The notes beneath the pieces are model-generated. The model worked only from the letters and a program-made list of their open reading frames with translations. It made no database searches and was not told where the DNA came from. Shown here piece by piece: positions 43,461 to 53,400 of a stretch of DNA of 64,000 bases. Each line of letters begins with the position of its first letter. Position 1 is the stretch's first letter. The translations under genes were made by a program, and so were the position numbers. This DNA is from Semisulcospira habei. Taxonomy: Eukaryota > Mollusca > Gastropoda > Semisulcospiridae. Location: positions 123,612,951-123,676,950 of the forward strand of contig BTPG01000002.1 in assembly GCA_036245525.1 (NCBI GenBank). The letters run 5' to 3'.

Positions 43461-44180
43461 ATGTGGAACGAAAAGGAACATAAAATGGTAAAATTCTATC
43501 CAATACTACCAACGCTTGAGCCGACTGAATCAATTGTGACGACTAAAACAACGCTTGCGCCTGATCCACATGCGACAGCTGTGCCAATTGCATCAGATAA
43601 AACATTACCAGCAGATGCATTCAGATTAAATAATATTACAGAAGCAATTAAATATTTGGAAAGTGAAGAGGCAAGGTACTCCAGATGCAAAAGGAGATAT
43701 CAGGCAGTTTTTAATTCTGTACAAAATACTTCAATGGCTGTTGGTGTCGTTTCAGCTGGATGTTCTGTAGGGGGTATTGTTCTGTTTGCCACAGGAATTG
43801 GAAGTTTGATTGGAATAGCAGTTGAGGGTGTAAGCGTTGCTACATGCCTGGCTTGCTTTGGTTTGGAGGCCATAAACAAAAGATTTCACACGAAATTACA
43901 GAAACATGAAGCATTGAGTATGCTGGCTGGTGCAAAACTGAGCAGTATGAAACTTATTATTAGTAAGGCATTAAATGATAATTGTATTGATGACGATGAA
44001 TTTAAGCGGGTCGAGGATGATTTGAATAATTACAAGAAACAAAAATCGGAAATACAGAATAAGATGCGTAGTCAATCTCCCGTGAATGTTGAAGAGCTAA
44101 AAGCCAGTTTTTTAGAGATGGGAAAACAGATGGGTGTTCAGGAAACCACAGAAAAACTACACAATCTTTTAAACAAATAA
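43461..44180 (+). CDS. Polinton-associated two-TM protein with coiled coil, 239 aa
   Basis: ATG 43461 (MWNEKEHKMVKF) is the first in frame. A Thr/Pro-rich N-terminal segment (about residues 15-50) leads to a charged helix (EEARYSRCKRRYQAVFN). Two closely spaced glycine-rich membrane helices follow (about residues 90-145: VGVVSAGCSVGGIVLFATGI and IAVEGVSVATCLACFGL). Then come a helical coiled coil with KALNDNCIDDDEFKRVEDDL and a charged tail. This RCK.RY...two-TM...KHE...SKAL.D..I.DDEF architecture recurs in Polinton-type elements and in expanded families of cnidarians and molluscs. The function is unknown. The frame is intact. A slippery heptamer lies at its end. Confidence 0.78.
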   Translation: MWNEKEHKMVKFYPILPTLEPTESIVTTKTTLAPDPHATAVPIASDKTLPADAFRLNNITEAIKYLESEEARYSRCKRRYQAVFNSVQNTSMAVGVVSAGCSVGGIVLFATGIGSLIGIAVEGVSVATCLACFGLEAINKRFHTKLQKHEALSMLAGAKLSSMKLIISKALNDNCIDDDEFKRVEDDLNNYKKQKSEIQNKMRSQSPVNVEELKASFLEMGKQMGVQETTEKLHNLLNK

Positions 44181-44302
44181 AAATCAGATTTGGTAATCAA
44201 TCAATATTTTTGTCATATACTTCGCAGAGAGATGACACGTCATTTACACCACTTGTGCCTGATTGTTTAGCCCCATCTGCACCACCGCCAGAGTACTACT
44301 GA
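44168..44302 (+). promoter_or_regulatory. Candidate -1 ribosomal frameshift site and 42-aa extension with PSAP/PPEY
   Basis: In the 239-aa gene the final codons read CTT TTA AAC AAA TAA. The bases 44168-44174 form T_TTA_AAC, a canonical -1 slippery heptamer in the correct phase. The -1 frame from 44174 is open for 42 codons and stops at TGA 44300-44302. It ends with CLAPSAPPPEYY, which contains PSAP (Tsg101-type) and PPEY (Nedd4-type) late-domain motifs. Only a weak downstream stem is visible (GATT/AATC around 44187-44198), so stimulation of frameshifting is unproven. Alternatively an indel separated this tail from its own gene. Confidence 0.45.
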
Positions 44303-44369
44303 GAAAAAAAAGTTTTTTTTATTGTCCTTGTATCTTGACAAATCTGACCGAGTAAGTTGTGACTTAAGT

Positions 44370-44465
44370 CAAGTTGTTGTAAGAACTTATAAGAACTTAC
44401 AGTAAGAAATTAATAAGTTCTTATGGTAAGTAATTAATAAGTTCTTATGATAACTAACTTAAAGG
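44370..44465 (+). repeat. Iteron-like cluster of AAGTTCTTAT/ATAAGAACTT units
   Basis: TAATAAGTTCTTAT occurs twice in direct orientation about 26 bp apart. Inverted counterparts (GTAAGAACTTATAAGAACTTAC) lie just upstream. It is AT-rich and non-coding, outside the last Polinton gene. It could be part of a degraded element end or simply a local repeat. Confidence 0.55.
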
Positions 44466-44579
44466 TTACCTATGCAGGTTCCTAAAAGTTAGTTGTGACT
44501 TGTTAATAAGTATAAAGTTTCACTTGGCATCACTTGATCAGGTACATGATTAGGTGTTCACAGAGACAATAGTTATAGA

Positions 44580-44773
44580 GAAAGACAATAGGAGATTTAA
44601 AAAATAATTAGTTCAATAAGGCCGCATCGTTCATGCTCGTCACTTTTAAAAATCAAAGGGTTGATTCGGTAATAACGGGGGTGTAATGGGTGTCAAAAAT
44701 TTTAATATTAAAAATGTTGTAAATTAATGACCGATGCGGCTTTATTGAATTCATTGTCTTTTAAATCTCCTAT

Positions 44774-44781
<8 letters not shown>
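44580..44781. repeat. Foldback element, ~50-bp inverted arms
   Basis: Arms 44580-44629 and 44732-44781 pair through GACAATAGGAGATTTAAAA and TTCAATAA.GCCGCATCG, with about 85% match and a ~100-bp spacer. The right arm ends exactly at the start of the (TC)n microsatellite. It may be a MITE or the end of a larger element. Confidence 0.7.
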
Positions 44782-44846
<65 letters not shown>

Positions 44847-44853
44847 TACACAG

Positions 44854-44898
<45 letters not shown>

Positions 44899-44983
44899 CT
44901 GTAGACAGCCAGCCAGTTAGACTGTCATCCATCCATCCGTCTGCTTGTCCATCCATCCATCCATCCATTTATCCATTTACATG

Positions 44984-45047
<64 letters not shown>
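44778..45047 (+). repeat. (TC)n and (AC)n microsatellites
   Basis: (TC)n at about 44778-44842 and 44989-45046, (AC)n at about 44864-44892, and (ATCC)n-type repeats at about 44928-44970. Confidence 0.95.
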
Positions 45048-45048
<1 letters not shown>

Positions 45049-45442
45049 ACCCCACCCGGGTCTGCCCTGGGGGACTTGGGTGGGGTTAGGTATTTTTTAG
45101 TTCCCAGGGTCACCCTGGTCAGCCCCACAGGGTGGGTTTTTCTCTCTATTCTGGGGCACGTGTTTCTGTCTACCCTTTGTCCATTCACCTGTATTTGCCT
45201 TTTTAAAACTCTCCCTACTGTCTGCACTGCCTGTAGCTCTTGATATTGGATGTGTGTTGCTAAATGGTCTTAGCATTATTTAGGCCCCATGTGTTAGGTT
45301 TATTTAACGTATTTGACCGGCTGGCGACATACATTCAATGTTCTGGGTTTTTTTGTGGTTTTTTTTTTTCACAAGCAGTGCAGGCACGTCCTGAGAAAGC
45401 CTTGTTGCTGTCGGGACGTTAAGCAATGTACAATCAATCAAT

Positions 45443-45447
<5 letters not shown>
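45048..45447 (+). mobile_element. SINE-like repeat R1 (copy 4) inside a (TC)n tract
   Basis: A typical copy with (AATC)n end. (TC)n lies on both sides (to 45046 and from about 45447), so the target was the microsatellite. The duplication cannot be delimited. Confidence 0.88.
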
Positions 45448-45489
<42 letters not shown>

Positions 45490-45490
<1 letters not shown>

Positions 45491-46420
45491 ATCAATGATA
45501 CCTTCTCTTCTGAAAAGCTTGTTGAGTATGGCGTGCCCTAGGGATCCATACTAAGACCGTTACTCTTCTGTTTGTTTATAAATGATCTTCCACTTCATAT
45601 ATCCAATCCAAATACTGAATGTGACATGTTAGCTGATGATTCAACTCTTCACGCTGGTGGGAAAACTGTATCTGAAATATCAAGCAATCTTCAGCTTAGT
45701 CTTCAGGAGGTCTCACTGTGGTGCAAAAATAATCATGTTGCAAATGCTTGTTAATCCATCTAAAACAAAAAGCATGCTAATCACAACACGCCAAAAGCAT
45801 CAGCTCTGCCCCCATACACTTAGCCTCTCTTCTGATTCAGTTCCCATTGAGCAAGTCGAGGAATATCACCTCCTCGGGGTAATTGTTGACGAACAACTGT
45901 GCTGGTTGCCCCATCTAAAACTACTAGGGAAAACAGTATCAAAGAAGCTATGTTTACTGTCGAGATTAAAATCTATCATTGATACTAAGACACGTAAGCT
46001 ATTTTTCAACTCTACATAAAACCTCAAATTGACTACTCATCTACTATTTGGAATGCAAGTAATGAGGCTAACCTTAAGAGGATTAATTCTCTAAACTGAT
46101 CCTCCCAATCCCCTCTCTAACTTTGGAGGAAAAGCTTCAGGCAACAGGGCTCCTTCCTTTACATCAACACCTTACGTTAAATAAGTGTGCACTTATGCAC
46201 AAAGCACTGAACGGGAAAGCCCCCATCTACATGGCTAAGCTTTTCATTGAGAGCGAAAGGGTTTACAGCACTTCGAGGAACAGTCTCGTCATTGAACGGC
46301 CCTAAATTGACTTGTTTAAATCCAGCCTTTCGTATGCGGGTGCCTATTTATGGAACTCGCTTCCTCCACATATACAATAATGCTCAATTCTCTTACTACA
46401 ATTTTGACTACAACCCCCTT
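45490..46420 (+). pseudogene. Jockey/CR1-like LINE RT fragment
   Basis: Broken + strand frames show a motif B remnant (GVP then stop then GSILRPLLFCLFINDLP) and an altered catalytic segment (MLADDSTLH). The thumb region follows (VEEYHLLGVIVDEQLCWLPH, then a tail with YAGAYLWNSLPPHI after further shifts). Both ends are lost. It differs from the 13.7 kb LINE in sequence, so it is a separate family. Confidence 0.82.
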
Positions 46421-46732
46421 TCCCCTTTTAAGTAGGTTCTCGCTTAGGATGCATGGAAATTTAGATCTAGGTGGAGGCAGTATGCCCTTGCAGAAACCAC
46501 AGCAAAATGTGGTCTTCTTTGCAGGTAGCATGAAGTTCCTTCTCTTCCTCCAGTTAACTGATGGTATGCTGAAGTACAGCTGTCCACACCGGCTAAACAT
46601 CTGGACCCCACTTGGGGGACCTAGATCTAAATTCACGTGCACTAAGGGGTGGGGGGGTGGGGGGTGGGAGGGCTTTCATATGCAATGCTTCCAGTCACTT
46701 AGCGCACCCCTCTTTCCTGTTTTGTCTACCGT

Positions 46733-46857
46733 ATAGACTTTCAAATGGGCCTGGTCAGAGCGCATTCTGGAGCATGCACATAATGTTTTCGGCGTGCGGG
46801 GGAAAAATTCTGGCAAAGAAATAACAAGATAAAAATGACGTCACGTCTAGCTACGCA
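46733..46857 (+). repeat. Dispersed repeat shared with 22205-22315
   Basis: It is collinear with that copy ('ggagcatgcacat', 'aaattctggcaaagaa', 'gtca.gtctagct'). Confidence 0.75.
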
Positions 46858-48179
46858 AACCTTGCTAGAGAACGTCTTTTTGGCGCCAAAGCGCCGTATG
46901 TGTGTGTGTGTATGTGACAGCGACTAGAGCCTGCGTTTGAGGACAGACAAGCTTATTGCCCCTAAAAGAATAATCTCGAGACGTTTTTTCGATTTTTTGT
47001 TTTAAGATGCTCATTGGCGTGAAAATGGCTGTTTCACAAAAAAAACCGGTTGATCCACACTGGAGTCAGTAACAAAAAATTATTTTTACTAAATATTTTG
47101 CGTAGATAAAAGGGATATATTCAATGAGTTCGTTAACCAGCATTGGACCTCAAGAACTTTTTGAGTGATAATTTTTTTTTTTTTTTAAATATATTTTCAC
47201 ATTTTTGGGATTAATTTCACAAATTATATGGGTTAATCTTAAAACAATTGCATCTTTTTTTTTACGAAAAAAACCCCCAATCTTCTCGTTAATAATTGCG
47301 TGATTTTCGTATATGGTATTTACATAAGCCTACAGTTTGTCTCGGCTGTCATGTTAGGTCAGTATGCCCTAGGTGTGAAAATCAGACAATTTTCTGCAAC
47401 ACTTTTTCGGAGTCATTTGTAAAACAGCTGACATAACTTTAAGTTTTCTTTTTTTTAAAAATAGCTTCTCATTAATACCCGCATGATTTTTCATAAACAG
47501 TGTTTGCATGAACCTGCTGTTTGTCCCGGCCCTGGGGTAGGATTAGGTCAAATTGTGACCTGTAAGCCCTAGGTGTGAAAATCAGCAAGAAAATTGCAAA
47601 GTGGATTCTGTGATACGTCAAATGTTAGTATTGCGATGAGTGACATATAAGTTTTATAACATCGAGTCGTCACACGGCGTCATGGGACTAATGATGCCAT
47701 GACGTAAAGCTTGAAGTGATGTCATTTCGCTGCTCGTACTATTCTTCTTCTTCAGAATAGCTATGCTACCCAGACCACAGAGCTTAGGAATGGTGGGAAT
47801 CGCTGTGTGTCCGTCTTTATTTCAGTGTGCCAGTGTGTGTGGATCAGAGGGTGGGTTAGAGTAGAAGGAGATGGATTCTTGTCGCTACATGAGCCCACAG
47901 ATTGTACTAATGGTGGGAAGCACAGTGTGTCCATTTTTATTTGTGTGCGCCGATGTGTTATTGATCAGAGGTTGGCTTAGAGAAGAGGGAAATGGATCAG
48001 CATAAAAAGCCTACAAATAATATGAACAGTTATAAATGTTCCTAAAAGATAAACGCATGTGAGCTCCAAACAATACAGTAGACTTTGGGATGAAATCCTC
48101 ATCTTGTTTTTTGGTGCTTTATCCAAAGTAGATCTATGATCACTGGTCGATAATGCACAATTCTCTCCCTTGACAGTGC
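46858..48179. other. No gene; two local tandem duplications
   Basis: About 47330-47600 holds two diverged units sharing 'gccctaggtgtgaaaatcag'. About 47765-48000 holds two ~125-bp units sharing 'aatggtgggaa', 'tgtgtcc.t.tttatt' and 'gatcagaggttgg/ggtggg'. There is no coding signal. Confidence 0.6.
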
Positions 48180-48252
48180 GTTTTCCTACTTACTTACTTA
48201 CTTACGCCTGTCACCCCTACCCGGGTATAGGCCGTCGACGAGAGACCTCCAG

Positions 48253-48325
48253 CAACTCCTGTCCTGTGCTTCTCCTTCGATTCTACTCCAGGTAGAATCG
48301 AAGGAGAAGCACAGGACAGGAGTTG
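48253..48325. repeat. 34-bp perfect inverted repeat inside RTE-B copy 1
   Basis: The arms 48253-48286 and 48292-48325 are exact complements with a 5-base spacer. The other family B copy (62545-62585) has this sequence once. The second arm therefore arose in this copy, most simply by template switching during reverse transcription or repair. Confidence 0.93.
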
Positions 48326-49795
48326 ATGTCTCTTGATGTCTGCTTGGAGGTCTCGACGCAAGGAGTTTCTCGGCCTACCTCTTTTCCTCTTTCCCTGGGG
48401 GTTCCGTGACAATGCCTGCCTAGTGATACTGGAAGCTGGCTTTCTCAGACTGTGACCGATCCATCCCCATCTTCTTCGCCCACTTTCATTCTCTGCTGTT
48501 ATCTGCTCTGTTCTATCCCAGAGTCTGACGTTGCTGATCTTCTCTGGCCAGTGGATTTTCAAAATTCTTCTAAGGCAACTGTTCATGAAGGTCTGTACTC
48601 TGTTGACTGTGGTTTTTGTCAATCTCCATGTCTCTGCTCCATATAGGAGAACTGCTTTTACATTGGAGTTGAAAATCCGGACTTTGGTGTGTTGTGACAG
48701 CTCTCTGGAACTCCACACTTTTTTCAACTGGAGAAAGGCTGCTCTGGCTTTACCGATTCGTGCTCTGACATCTGCATCAGTGCCGCCTTTTTTGTCTATG
48801 ATGCTCCCGAGATAGGTGAAGGACTCCACCTCCTCCAACGGGGTGCCAGCAAGCAAGACTGGTTCTTCCCTGGTTGCGTTCAGCCTCATTGTCTTTGTTT
48901 TCTGTTTGTGAATGGTGAGGCCCACTTGGGACGAGATGTCAGCAAGCCTCGTGGTCTTGTCCTGCATTTGTTGATGAGTGTGGGACAGTAATGCCAAGTC
49001 GTCTGCAAAATCGAGGTCGTCAAGCTGTGTCCACAGTGTCCACTGTATTCCACTTCGTCTGTGCTCTGTGGTCATCTTCATGACCCAGTCTATGGCCAGT
49101 AGGAAGAGGAACGGAGACAGCAGACACCCCTGCCTGACACCAGTTCTGACCTGGAGCTCTCTGGTGAACTGCCCTTCGTGGATCACGTGACATGTCATGC
49201 CATCATAGCTGCTCTTGATCAGGCGGACGAGCTTTGTGGGTACAGCGTAGTGTCGTAGGAGTTTCCACAGAGTCTCTCGGTCCACGCTGTCAAATGCTTT
49301 CTCATAATCCACAAAGTTGACGTACATCGGGGAGCTCCACTCCAGAGACTGTTCCACGATGATGCGGAGAGTGGCAATCTGGTCTGTACATGATCGGTTC
49401 TTCCTGAATCCTGCTTGCTGGTCTCTCAGCTGGGGGTCAACGGAGCTCTTCATTCTCTCTAGGATGATCCTGTTGAAGACCTTTCCTGGTACTGACAGCA
49501 AGGTGATTCCTCTGTAGTTGGAACACTTGCTGAGGTCGCCTTTCTTGGGAAGCTTGATTAGGTACCCCTCCTTCCAGTCAGCCGGCATCACCTCCTCTTC
49601 CCAGATCTTTCCAAACAGTGGGTACAGCATCTCCACTGTTGTCTCTAGGTCTGCTTTCAGAGACTCCGCTGGGATGCCATCTGGCCCTGCTGCTTTGCCA
49701 TTCTTCAAAAATGCCACTGCTTTTCTGATCTCTTCCCGGCTGGGTCTGTCACAGCTGATGGGTAGGTCGGTCTCTGCCGGCTGGATGTCGGGGGT

Positions 49796-49818
49796 GGGGG
49801 GGGGGGGGGGGGGGGGGG
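49796..49818 (+). repeat. poly(G) tract at the 5' end of RTE-B copy 1
   Basis: 23 Gs near the truncated 5' junction of the LINE, within a G/T-rich context. Confidence 0.9.
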
Positions 49819-50189
49819 TCGGGTGGGCTAGGTCTGTTCAGTGTTTTCCTACTTACTTGGTACTTTCTTCTAAAGTTAAACTCATATCACGTAAAATATA
49901 AAATTATGTAAAAACTAAAATTACGTCATGACAAATGTTTTCCAAAACAATGACGTGTATGCTCTGTACCCTTATAGATCAAGCTCACTGGTGCATTGCC
50001 AAATCTGCTAGGCTTTTTCAATAGGATATATTTCAACATCAGAATCACGTCAAAGACAACGGGTAGAGACCCTTGTAACGCACGCAGACTTTCAACCGGT
50101 CGCACGCACAGACTCGCAAACGCAACGGGCACATACATAACAACGCTAACTCTCAGTCGGACGCATTCGTGCAGTATAAGCGCAAAACA

Positions 50190-50228
<39 letters not shown>

Positions 50229-50446
50229 CTTCTGTGGCCCCGTTTATAATCCTAACTCACAATGTGAACTCAAAAATAATCTTCACAAGATACACAATTC
50301 ACAACACTAGCACGTCGCACTCACATCCACACACAATTTAGTAAAAGCCAGGTTAGGTAAACTGTCATCATCCAACCTGCTCAACTGGTGTTATCGCTCT
50401 GTGTCGTTCTCACGTTCCTCCACGTCTAGGCATGTAGTTTCTTTCG

Positions 50447-50834
50447 TCACGCCCCCCACCAGGGTCTGCCCTGGGGGACTTGGGTGGGATTAACTAGTTT
50501 TTAGTTCCCAGGGTCACCCTGGTCAGCCCCACAAGGTGGTTTTCCCCCTCTAACTGGAGCATGTGTTTCTGTCTACCCTTGGTCCATTCACCTTTATTTT
50601 CCTTTTTTAAACTCTCCCTACTGTCTGCACTGCCTGTAGCTCTTGATATTGGATGTGTGTTGCTAAATGGTCTTAACTTTATTTAGGCCCCATTTCGTAG
50701 GTTTATTTAACGTATTGGACCGGCTGGCGACATACATTCAGTGTTCTGTTTAGTTGTGTTTTTTTTCACAAGCAGTGCAGGTACGTCCTGAGAAAGTCTT
50801 GTTGCTGTCGGGACGTTAAGCAATGTACAATCAA
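50447..50834 (+). mobile_element. SINE-like repeat R1 (copy 5), nested in the LTR
   Basis: A slightly more diverged full copy ('ccaccagggtctgccctggg' to 'gttaagcaatgtacaatcaa'). Confidence 0.85.
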
Positions 50835-51000
50835 ACCATTCACCTGTATTTTCCTTTTTTAAACTCTCCCTACTGTTTGCGCTGTCAGTAGCTCTTGATA
50901 TTGGATATGTGTTGCTCAATGGTCTTAGGTTTATTTAATGTTTTGAGAAAGTCTTGTTACTGTTGGGACGTTAAGCAATGTACAACCAACCAATCTTTCG
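50835..51000 (+). mobile_element. Partial SINE R1 copy, internally deleted
   Basis: It begins at 'ccattcacctgtattttcc', lacks the section with the GACCGGCTGG motif and ends 'gttaagcaatgtac' plus CAAC/AATC units. It sits directly behind the full copy. Confidence 0.8.
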
Positions 51001-51931
51001 TCACACGTTCCTGAAGCTATCTCACGCTCCCCGAGCTGAGGACGTTCTCCCGACACGGTCCTCTAGCGCAGCCTCTGTTGACTTTGATGGCTTTGCACCA
51101 AGTCTCTCGCTCCCCAAGCGGTGAATGTCCTCACGACACGTTCTTCCAGCGGCAGCCTCTGTTGACTTTGACGTCTCGGCGTCAAGTCTCTCGCTCCGCA
51201 CAAGAACTCTGTACAATAAAGTTCTAAAATCATAACACTTGCTTAACACACACATATTGGATGATATGAGGTACATTTCATAACCTGGCTGATATGAATA
51301 AATCTACACGTTCATTCACACACTCGTGCTTCATAAAAAGGACTAGATTGGCAATACGCCATAACTCGGTCACTACACTTAAAAAACTATAACATGACGC
51401 ACGCACCGTACACGGGTTCGTACATAGAAAAAGATTATACTTAACACACGCACGTACTACCTTTGAAAATAACCTAGGCATACACACATCACATTTCTTA
51501 GTTATCCATCCCAGTAAATAACTATATAGAAGAATCCCCGATTATCTCAACAAATTATAAACTGCCATAACTGAACCAAATCAACTCTACACATCCGAAC
51601 TAAGTCTTACTAACGCATACTACCTTTAACTCACTAGCTGTCGATAATGCATTTAAAAATCGTACCTGAAATCTAAGTTTCAGAGTCTTGGAATACGGCT
51701 AGTTTATCCGACATACGTCCGTCCTCTATGACAGAATAGCACGTACTAACTACTTGAGCTCTGCTAGGCTGAGCTGCACCACTAAAACTCCGTGCAAATC
51801 GTTGACCTCGCGATCGCACGGAACCTCATGCATACACGGACTATTTGTTACAAAAATACCGCTGACACGACAGCACAACGCAGAACCCTGTGTGAACTTT
51901 ATGCGTGGGCATAGAGTTTCATCACAACCCT

Positions 51932-52229
51932 TGACATGGTGCTAGGACAGCTCGCATATAAAAAGGATTTTGTGGGTTACGGCTTTCATATAGAAGATAC
52001 TTTGTGGGTTATGGTTCATCCCATCTTGTTTTGCTTGTACCCTTTTAAATGTGTGACCCCTGCCCCTGCAAAATTCTAGCTAGGGGTCTGTAACACTCAA
52101 TAAACACGTCATCTGTTGATTAGATCAAGTTGCTTTGTGGTAAAGTTCCAAAAACCAGCAATGTTTTTATGGACCTAAGACTTTGACAAAATTCGGGCAC
52201 AGATCGGTGATCGAACATACAGCGGTGTG

Positions 52230-52260
<31 letters not shown>

Positions 52261-53090
52261 GTGTGTGGCGCTAATAACACATCTTCAGTCCAGCTTTGGG
52301 TCAGTGATCTTCAGTGACAACTGATGTTGCTAAAACATTGGCATCGGTTTATTCAGAGGTCATTCTCTGTGGTAACATTATTTTCCTACTTGTTCTTAAT
52401 GGTTCAACCTTACAATGTTCATCTCATATCGAACTAGAATCGAAACTGATGCAGAGAAACTTCACCAGGATTGCTGTTCATATTTTTGAAGGCAGCACAG
52501 TAATTCGTCCTATTAGAATCAGAACCTGATATCTCAACATATGCTAAAATTGGATTTTTATGTAAACATCTTAAGAAATCGCTGCTCTATCACTTACCAA
52601 AATCTTGGACTTGTGACCATGAAATTGGTGAAGTTATTCATCGTTGGTTTTAGAATTAAAAAACTTTTGTGTTTTTTCCAGACAGATCCACACATCAAGT
52701 TATGTGCACGTCTGGCATAAAATTATTCCATCTTTTGGGGGGTTTAATACTATATGCCGCAAAGGGATGACATTTGGATGATTCAGATGTACACAACGAC
52801 TTGGAAGAAGATCATTTTGATATTAATTAACTCTTTCAGTCACACCGTACACAGTGGGCACATGCTAAATCACACAGTCTTATTGACATAGCCATTCGAG
52901 TCCACACAAAGAGACAGAATGAGCTAATGAAATCAAATTCTCTTGAACACAAACCAATCTATGGTAATGGAAACATTTTTTTAATGCAGCACTGTATTAT
53001 GTCAATTTTCGGGATGCTAAGTCTCATAGACATGCTCTCTGCACTCATATCGAAGAGAATTTTTCTTCCTACTTTGTTTTTTTTTTTTCT
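51932..53090. other. No intact gene; (TG)n at 52226-52262
   Basis: AT-rich repeat-like DNA. It may include the decayed 5' part of the DNA transposon that follows, but no motif is readable. Confidence 0.4.
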
Positions 53091-53093
53091 CGT

Positions 53094-53353
53094 AAACGGC
53101 AGAATCTGAGAATGGTTGGTACCTGGATGCTATAGGTAGCTTACAGGAGCTGTACAAGCCTGGAGTTTGGAGTGCCGATGCAAATGACCTGTTCCCACTG
53201 GCCCTGGCAAACGTCACCAGAAGAAGGATCAGGATATTTCACAGCAGAAAGTCCAGGCTAATCATCGATATACACCCAAGTCTGGTGGCATCTGATATAT
53301 TCAACCCCATATGCGTGGTTGCCTTTGTTCCGCCCAGTTTGCCTGAGCATTAA
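53094..53353 (+). pseudogene. OTU-like domain remnant upstream of the transposase-like gene
   Basis: After an in-frame TAA the + strand reads NGWYLDAIGSLQELYKPG, then WSADANDLFPLALANVTRRR and IRIFHS, and ends at TAA 53351-53353. The 'W......DL.P.ALANV..R.I.I(F/Y)' pattern resembles the C-terminal half of OTU-like proteases found in some eukaryotic transposons. It is a fragment; assignment is tentative. Confidence 0.4.
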
Positions 53354-53400
53354 GATGGATATGTGCATTGAGGTGTACACATTCAGCGTTTTGTAATATG

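Larger units (their letters stand above)
48196..49842 (-). mobile_element. RTE-like LINE family B, 5'-truncated (copy 1)
   Basis: The minus strand encodes RT from [10 protein letters not shown] through [43 protein letters not shown] and [10 protein letters not shown] to [10 protein letters not shown]. It ends in a (GTAA)n tail, written as TTAC repeats at 48190-48205. GTTTTCCTACTTACTT flanks it at 48180-48195 and 49843-49858, partly overlapping the tail. The endonuclease is missing. The long open RT frame (about 49717 to 48194) is disturbed only at the 3' end, by the palindrome at 48253-48325. Confidence 0.9.
50074..51926 (+). mobile_element. Solo LTR-like element (copy 2) with nested SINE
   Basis: It starts TGTAACGCACGCAG and ends ATAGAGTTTCATCACA, with ACCCT exactly duplicated at 50069-50073 and 51927-51931. 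It is collinear with 18728-20949 apart from a T run (about 50191-50228), nested SINE sequence (50447-51000) and absence of the ~950-bp block seen there. AATAAA near 51216 matches the AATAAA-bearing segment in the other copy, as expected for an LTR R region. No internal retroelement genes lie beside it. Confidence 0.8.

Noticed and set aside
44708..45089. Frames rich in Ser-Leu or Arg-Glu repeats
   Set aside because: Translations of (TC)n and (AC)n microsatellites.
18728..51926. The two LTR-like elements as the 5' and 3' LTRs of one giant retroelement
   Set aside because: They are 29 kb apart with unrelated DNA between them, and each has its own, different 5-bp flanking duplication.
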